NCBI GenBank assembly: GCA_021827465.1
Contig: JAKAVX010000256.1
Coordinates: 1 to 5,022, forward strand
DNA: 5,022 nt
Source: Deltaproteobacteria bacterium
Lineage (GTDB): Bacteria > Desulfobacterota_B > Binatia > Binatales > Binataceae
Direction of reading: 5' to 3'
The notes below the pieces were generated by a model, which worked only from the letters and a program-made list of their open reading frames with translations, did not search any database and was not told where the DNA came from. A program made the translations under genes and the position numbers. Below, piece by piece: positions 4,530 through 5,022 of this stretch. How positions within the stretch are numbered: position 1 is the first letter of the stretch; every line of letters begins with the position of its first letter.

Positions 4530-5022
4530 ATGAAACGCGCGGCTCGAAATCGGACCCTGCCCAAACCCGGCCATCCGCACGGCGCTTCGAGCGCCGAGTC
4601 CGCGCACAATTCCTCTAACGGCCACGACAGCAAGCGCCGGCGAATCCTCGCCGCGGCGCTCAGGCTCTTCGCTCGCCAGCCGTACCAGGCGGTCACGATG
4701 GACCGCGTTGCGCAGGATGCCGGCGTCGCCAAAGGCACACTCTATCTCTACTTCTCGTCCAAGGAGGCGCTTTACCTCGGGATTCTGACCGACGGACTGG
4801 AGAGTATCGCGATGCGCTACCAGTCGAGCGTCGATCCGGACGCCGACGTCGCTGAACGGCTTCGCCGCGCTATCGACGTAAGTATCCAGTTCTACGGCGA
4901 GCAGCGCGATTTGCTGCGCTTGATCGCGACCGAGGAACCGCGGATAGCGGCGGCGCGAAACCGCCTGGTCGAGGGATGGCGCGAGCGCGGTTACGCATTT
5001 TTCTCCGCACTCATCGACGAAG
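4530..5022 (+). CDS. TetR/AcrR-family transcriptional regulator (N-terminal 164 codons, cut by window edge)
   Basis: The N-terminal DNA-binding domain is clear: KRRRILAAALRLFARQPYQAVTMDRVAQDAGVAKGTLYLYFSSKEALYLGIL at residues 35-86, with the helix-turn-helix at about 56-77 and the family's typical YFSSKEAL end. It is followed by the start of the helical ligand-binding and dimerisation domain (about 87-164), which runs off the right edge; it would bind a small, often lipophilic effector. A polar 33-residue extension rich in Ser, His, Asn and Pro precedes the fold and is longer than usual. ATG 4530 is nevertheless the only reasonable start: an in-frame stop lies at 4512-4514 and the next Met is inside the helix-turn-helix. 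No Shine-Dalgarno is present, so initiation is nearly leaderless. Likely autorepressed through the adjacent palindrome; other targets are unknown. Confidence 0.92.
   Translation, partial: MKRAARNRTLPKPGHPHGASSAESAHNSSNGHDSKRRRILAAALRLFARQPYQAVTMDRVAQDAGVAKGTLYLYFSSKEALYLGILTDGLESIAMRYQSSVDPDADVAERLRRAIDVSIQFYGEQRDLLRLIATEEPRIAAARNRLVEGWRERGYAFFSALIDE

Overview
The window is a GC-rich bacterial chromosomal segment of mostly metabolic and regulatory genes. A double-hotdog MaoC/FAS1-like acyl dehydratase, a soluble-type cytochrome P450 and TetR/ArsR regulators together suggest a soil or sediment bacterium with lipid or xenobiotic catabolism, such as the Desulfobacterota/Binatota-like lineages, Myxococcota or Actinomycetota. 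This is inference from gene types and composition only. No phage, transposon or CRISPR signal was seen.

Left part (1-1213) reads entirely leftward. An arsenic module of arsR followed 4 nt later by arsC (cut by the window edge) is preceded by an AT-rich promoter/operator region with two dyads. Upstream lies a 58-residue protein that is essentially only the C4 zinc-binding domain of ClpX, without the AAA+ motor. It has a strong Shine-Dalgarno and strong hairpins on both sides. Before that is a possible 60-residue single-pass membrane protein.

Middle part (1214-4155) reads rightward. A cytochrome P450 gene carries all the family's signature motifs but is split by an in-frame TAG at codon 201. 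Two consecutive inverted repeats, each counted with an 11-nt spacer, sit between its possible promoter and its ribosome binding site. A 368-nt gap with only a doubtful 52-codon ORF leads to an intact 385-residue two-hotdog acyl dehydratase, which lacks the canonical hydratase-2 histidine.

Right part (4156-5022) holds a leftward tRNA-Arg(UCG) with an encoded CCA end. It is followed by a TetR-family regulator running off the right edge. The regulator has the clearest promoter of the window (TTGACT, 17 nt, GATAAT), with a palindromic operator lying on the predicted start of transcription, so autorepression is likely.

The most notable items are the interrupted P450 (pseudogene, recent mutation, assembly error or readthrough), its I-helix lacking the usual acidic residue, the stand-alone ClpX-type zinc domain, and the compact TetR promoter/operator. 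I found no convincing evidence of a wholly new multi-gene system here.
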